Part shown: one piece after another, positions 6,497-9,172 of the stretch
Numbering within the stretch: the stretch's first letter is position 1
Layout of the letters: each line of letters opens with the position of its first letter
Assembly: GCA_024278725.1 (NCBI GenBank)
Contig: JAJRSQ010000258.1
Span: 1-9,172, forward strand
Direction: 5' to 3'
Length of the DNA: 9,172 nucleotides
Source: Chloroflexota bacterium
GTDB taxonomy: Bacteria > Chloroflexota > Anaerolineae > 4572-78
Made by a program: the position numbers and the translations under genes
Notes under the pieces: model-generated
The model's input: only the letters and a program-made list of their open reading frames with translations
Told to the model about the DNA's origin: nothing
Database searches by the model: none

Positions 6497-6549
6497 CAGA
6501 GTTGCAGAGTTGCAGGGTTGCAAGTCACGTATCACGCTTCACGCATCAC
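6497..6549 (-). repeat. Composite tandem repeat, copy 1 (heptamers then octamers)
   Basis: On the plus strand, octamers GTTGCAGA, GTTGCAGG and GTTGCAAG fill 6501-6524, with a partial unit before them. Heptamers TCACGTA, TCACGCT and TCACGCA fill 6525-6545, with a partial TCAC at 6546-6549. Read on the minus strand the order is heptamers (CGTGAWN), then octamers (NNTGCAAC). The partial unit at 6546-6548 is itself the TGA stop codon of the GT39-like gene, so the array begins exactly where that gene ends. It stops ~15 bases before the SDR start, just leaving room for its ribosome site. Confidence 0.85.
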
Positions 6550-8738
6550 CAACCACCAATTTCCACCGCATCCGAGCCATCCGCGGTGCGCAGACGTTCC
6601 CCCGTTTCGGGCAGATATAGCCCCGCCACCAGCGAATATTCCCCCGGCGGCAGTGCCCCCACCCACAGCGCGTGCCGGTCGGTGACGGTTTCACCCGCCT
6701 GCCAGCTCGATGTGGGGCGCGTCCAATGCACCGGTTCTCCGTCGGTCTGCGCCACCGTTTCGCCCGCCGCATTCCTCAGGTGGATGAACACCCGGTAATC
6801 CTGCGTCGGTTCGGTTTCCGCGCGCCATACCAGCGTCACCCCCAGGGGACGATTTTCGGACAGCGCCCGCGACGCCCGCGCCGATTCCAGCACAATCGCG
6901 CCGCCGAACTGCGCCGCTACCGTCTGCTGTTTCCCGTCCGGGCGGGCGAACAACAGCACCCGCTGCTCGCCGAAGGTTTCCGCGCGTGCCACGCCGAAGT
7001 TGTTCAGCAGAAATGTTTCCGTCTCATTTTGGAAGGGCGGCAGCCACCAGACCGCTGTCACGCCGTCCGTCACCCGCGCAATGGCTTCCCCGTCGAAATT
7101 TCCCAGTCCCAGCACCGGCGCGCGCCCTTTGTCCAGTTCCGCCACCGCCGTGGCAATTTCCGGGTTTTGGGTGATGATGGGGGCGTCCAGCGCGTTTATC
7201 TGCGCGAATGCCGCCCACAGGTCGGCGGGTTGGGCGCGGTGGGCGGAAAAAAGAAGGACAATCGCCGCCAATGCCGCCATCCCCGCCGAAGCGCGCCGCA
7301 GGGTCGCCGTTTTTCGCGCCAGCGCCGCGCCCGCCAGCGCGAGATTCGCCAACAGTACCGCCAGCAATCCCCACTGAATTGCGCCGTTCACCACCCACGC
7401 CACATCGAGATTCGGCACGGTGATGAACTGCCATGTTTTCAGCAGAGGCGAAAATTGCGGGTCGAAAAAAGTTTGCGGGTCGAAGAGGGGCAATCCTGTT
7501 TCCAGCAACCGGTTTTGCCACAAATCAAAATCCACCGCCGCGCCGAGAAGCTGCACCGGCACACTGACCATCCACAGCCCGCCGATGACCCATTTTGTGC
7601 GGCGGGACATCTTTTCCAGCACGGGGGCGAGCAAAATCACCCAAAAAGGGAGGGTGGGAACCATGAAACGTGCGCCCCACGAAAAGCCGCCGTGCCACAT
7701 AAACCATTTTCCGTACAACAAAAGGTGAATCAGAATGACGGCGGCGATGCCCCACAACTCGGCGCGGTGATGCCGCCAAAAATAGCGAATGCCGAAAAAA
7801 CTCGCCCACAGGATGGGGTTATACCACAGAAAGCCGCGTCCGGGGCTGATGAGCTGCCCGGCGATGCCCTGCCACCAAATTGCCGAAAAAGTTTCCTGCG
7901 GCAGATAACCCGTGCTGAGGGGGTCGCCATAGCGGGCGACGTTGAACGCCAGCAGTGAAAAACCGATGACGGCAATCGGCGCGCCGAAGGCGAGGATTGT
8001 GCGGGTGAGAAAGTGAGCGGGTGAGCCGTGAAACGTGATGTGTGAAGCGTGAAAACGTGATTTGAGACTCTGCAATCCTGAAACTCTGCCACTCTGCAAC
8101 TTTGCAACCCTGAAACTCTGCAACCCAGAAACCAAAACCTCCACCCCGAATACCGCCAGGAAGACCGCTTCGGCGTATCGTGTTGCCACCGCCCAGCCGA
8201 GCGCCAATCCTGCCGCCAGCGCGAATTGCCAGCGTCCCGTTTGCCGCAGCTTCAGCAGGGAAAACGCCGTTGCCAGCAAAAGCGTGCCCGCCAGCGGGTC
8301 GCTGAAAAAGGTTTTGGCGTAGGGGAGCGCCATCGTGCCCGTGCCGAAAATGAGTCCTGCCAGCATCGCCGTGCGGTCGCGGAAGCCCAACGCCTGCAGA
8401 TACGCCGCCAGCAGCACGGCGGTCAGCGCGGTGAGCAGACTGCCGAAGAGCAGCGTCGCCGTGGCAGTGCCGAAAAAAGGCACTATCAGCCCCAGCACCG
8501 TCAACGGGAGCGCGAGCAGCGGTTGCCCCGCCCCTTTGCGGGAATAGAGCAGTCCATCCAGCCCGAATGTGCCCTGTTGCAAACCCATCCAGCGCAGTTG
8601 TTCGATGTCCCACGTTCCGCGCCGCGCCAGACTTTCCGCCGTGGCGAACATCGCCTGCCCGTCGCTGGAATGGAACGCGGGGGAATATGCGAGCAAATAT
8701 ATGGAAAAGAGGAAGAAAAACAGTGTGCGTTTTGTCAT
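6546..8738 (-). CDS. GT39-like polytopic membrane glycosyltransferase with C-terminal beta-rich domain
   Basis: The product has 730 residues: about a dozen hydrophobic segments to ~residue 500, then a soluble part. The membrane half has marks of ArnT/PMT-like (GT39-type) enzymes, which move sugars from polyprenyl-phosphate carriers outside the membrane. These are an N-terminal loop with an acidic residue (SSDGQAMF, D26), LLYSRKGAGQPLLALPL, FSDPLAG, RYGDPLSTGY, ISPGRGFLWYNP and WHGGFSWGARFMVP. The last ~100 residues (WRAETEPTQDYRVFIHL to EYSLVAGLYLPETGERLRTA) form a beta-rich domain common at the ends of such Chloroflexota proteins. Acceptor and sugar are unknown. Residues ~205-238 are an insertion translated from a tandem DNA repeat, placed between two membrane helices. 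The ATG has no recognisable ribosome site, because the heptamer array runs to within one base of it. The next gene upstream encodes a related protein. Confidence 0.88.
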   Translation of the reverse strand: MTKRTLFFFLFSIYLLAYSPAFHSSDGQAMFATAESLARRGTWDIEQLRWMGLQQGTFGLDGLLYSRKGAGQPLLALPLTVLGLIVPFFGTATATLLFGSLLTALTAVLLAAYLQALGFRDRTAMLAGLIFGTGTMALPYAKTFFSDPLAGTLLLATAFSLLKLRQTGRWQFALAAGLALGWAVATRYAEAVFLAVFGVEVLVSGLQSFRVAKLQSGRVSGLQSLKSRFHASHITFHGSPAHFLTRTILAFGAPIAVIGFSLLAFNVARYGDPLSTGYLPQETFSAIWWQGIAGQLISPGRGFLWYNPILWASFFGIRYFWRHHRAELWGIAAVILIHLLLYGKWFMWHGGFSWGARFMVPTLPFWVILLAPVLEKMSRRTKWVIGGLWMVSVPVQLLGAAVDFDLWQNRLLETGLPLFDPQTFFDPQFSPLLKTWQFITVPNLDVAWVVNGAIQWGLLAVLLANLALAGAALARKTATLRRASAGMAALAAIVLLFSAHRAQPADLWAAFAQINALDAPIITQNPEIATAVAELDKGRAPVLGLGNFDGEAIARVTDGVTAVWWLPPFQNETETFLLNNFGVARAETFGEQRVLLFARPDGKQQTVAAQFGGAIVLESARASRALSENRPLGVTLVWRAETEPTQDYRVFIHLRNAAGETVAQTDGEPVHWTRPTSSWQAGETVTDRHALWVGALPPGEYSLVAGLYLPETGERLRTADGSDAVEIGGW
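8027..8124 (+). repeat. Composite tandem repeat, copy 2, inside the GT39-like gene
   Basis: The plus strand reads five heptamers at 8027-8062 (CGTGAAA, CGTGATG, TGTGAAG, CGTGAAA plus one extra A, CGTGATT). After six other bases come seven octamers at 8069-8124 (such as TCTGCAAT, CCTGAAAC, TCTGCAAC, TTTGCAAC). Order and unit sequences match copy 1 at 6497-6549, but in the opposite orientation. Three octamers make 24 bases, so the antisense coding frame reads octapeptides: LQSFRVAK, LQSGRVSG, LQSLKSRF. Three heptamers make 21 bases, giving FH pairs seven residues apart (FHASHIT, FHGSPAH). The frame of the gene is kept through it. Confidence 0.85.
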
Positions 8739-8836
8739 AATTACGAATTACGAATGACGAATTACGAATGACGAATGACGAATTACGAATGACGAGTGAA
8801 TTTTCGGTGCGTCACCCGTCATTCGTCATTCGTCAC
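8739..8836. repeat. Heptamer tandem array with inverted arm, filling a whole spacer
   Basis: Eight perfect-length heptamers occupy 8740-8795: ATTACGA four times and ATGACGA four times, in mixed order. After ~20 bases, 8817-8833 is an exact inverted copy of 8764-8780 (17 bp), so the spacer can fold into a long hairpin in several registers. The array ends one base before the ATG of the GT39-like gene. On the other side the TGA stop of the preceding gene (8835-8833) is part of the inverted heptamer tract. No promoter or ribosome site is recognisable. Confidence 0.85.
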
Positions 8837-9172
8837 TTTAAAATGTACAGATACAATCGCCCGCCGTCAATGTCGGCTTGATGGGCGGGGGCGCGTCCGC
8901 CGAGCCATTGCGCCAGCGCATTTTCCGCCGGGGTGGTGAGGGCGGGGTCGGCGTCAAAGATCCACACCGCGTTATTTTCGGCGGCGATGCGCGCCAGCAG
9001 GGCGGCGGTTTTTTCAGCAACCGATGTGCTCGCGTCGGCGTAATCATCCAGCATGTAAAATTGATGGTCGCCGCGCAGATACGGGAAAAACCAGTCGTAT
9101 GTGTTTTGGCTGTTCAGCAGAATCGCCTCTTTGACCGGTTGGTCGTCCAGCCAGCGGATGGTTGCCCCGTAC
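8833..9172 (-). CDS. C-terminal part of a membrane-associated protein, likely GT39-like, truncated by window edge
   Basis: The minus-strand frame is open from the right edge to TGA at 8833, giving ~112 residues. An internal Met at 9054 is not the start, because the frame upstream continues sensibly: RWLDDQPVKEAILLNSQNTY, then WFFPYLRGDHQFYMLDDY. The segment predicts an alternating alpha/beta soluble domain: a strand EAILL, a helix KTAALLARIAAE, a strand AVWIFDAD, the helix ENALAQWLG, and a final strand RLYLYILK. The same order appears in the extracytoplasmic part of the downstream GT39-like protein (APIITQN, VTAVWWL, ETETFLLNNFG, RVLLFA), so the two are probably relatives. The membrane part lies outside the window. 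The stop codon is embedded in the heptamer repeat tract. Confidence 0.7.
   Translation of the reverse strand, partial: YGATIRWLDDQPVKEAILLNSQNTYDWFFPYLRGDHQFYMLDDYADASTSVAEKTAALLARIAAENNAVWIFDADPALTTPAENALAQWLGGRAPAHQADIDGGRLYLYILK

Noticed and set aside
6497..6549. CRISPR array, considered for this and the other short-repeat tracts
   Set aside because: Units are 7-8 bases and directly abutting, with no unique spacers, and no cas gene is visible.
6672..7958. 428-residue plus-strand open frame
   Set aside because: It lies fully antisense to the GT39-like gene, which has recognisable motifs and membrane helices. The antisense product is rich in Arg, His, Gln and Pro with no domain, as expected from a GC-rich shadow frame.

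Overview
The window looks like a chromosomal segment of a Chloroflexota bacterium, probably Anaerolineae-like. This is inferred from gene content and not from any marker gene. The clues are a secreted protein ending in the tail YRVYLPVIIR, of a type I associate with Chloroflexota exported proteins; GT39-like membrane proteins with the beta-rich C-terminal domain common in that phylum; GC-rich genes; and spacers full of short tandem-repeat words. I saw no rRNA, tRNA, CRISPR array, transposase or phage gene.

Layout. At the left edge is the C-terminal end of a plus-strand RCK/TrkA-type regulator of cation transport (2-400). It converges, 4 bp apart, on thpR (977-405, minus), an RNA 2',3'-cyclic phosphodiesterase. 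Divergent from thpR is an unrecognised 130-residue helical protein (1035-1427, plus). It converges on a secreted protein (2652-1480, minus) whose histidine pattern recalls zinc phospholipase C-like folds. A gene-poor stretch (2653-3160) follows, with inverted repeats, a MITE-like element with several hairpins, and a strong intrinsic terminator for hppA. hppA (5539-3161, minus) encodes a membrane ion-pumping pyrophosphatase with K+-dependence signatures, and has a clear sigma70-type promoter of its own. Upstream of it, also on the minus strand, lie an SDR oxidoreductase (6482-5697), a 730-residue GT39-like membrane glycosyltransferase (8738-6546), and the C-terminal end of a second, related membrane protein (9172-8833).

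How the genes relate. The two GT39-like proteins and the SDR are co-oriented and could be co-transcribed. hppA is a separate unit with its own promoter and terminator. The remaining genes look like single-gene housekeeping or envelope functions. I found no convincing new multi-gene system.

The most unusual structure is in the repeats. A composite of heptanucleotide (CGTGAWN) and octanucleotide (NNTGCAAC) arrays occurs twice in opposite orientation. One copy starts exactly at the stop codon of the GT39-like gene and fills the spacer before the SDR. The other lies inside that same gene and is translated, giving octapeptide (LQS-) and then heptapeptide (FH-) repeats. A different heptamer array, with an inverted arm, fills the whole spacer upstream of the GT39-like gene and supplies the previous gene's stop codon.
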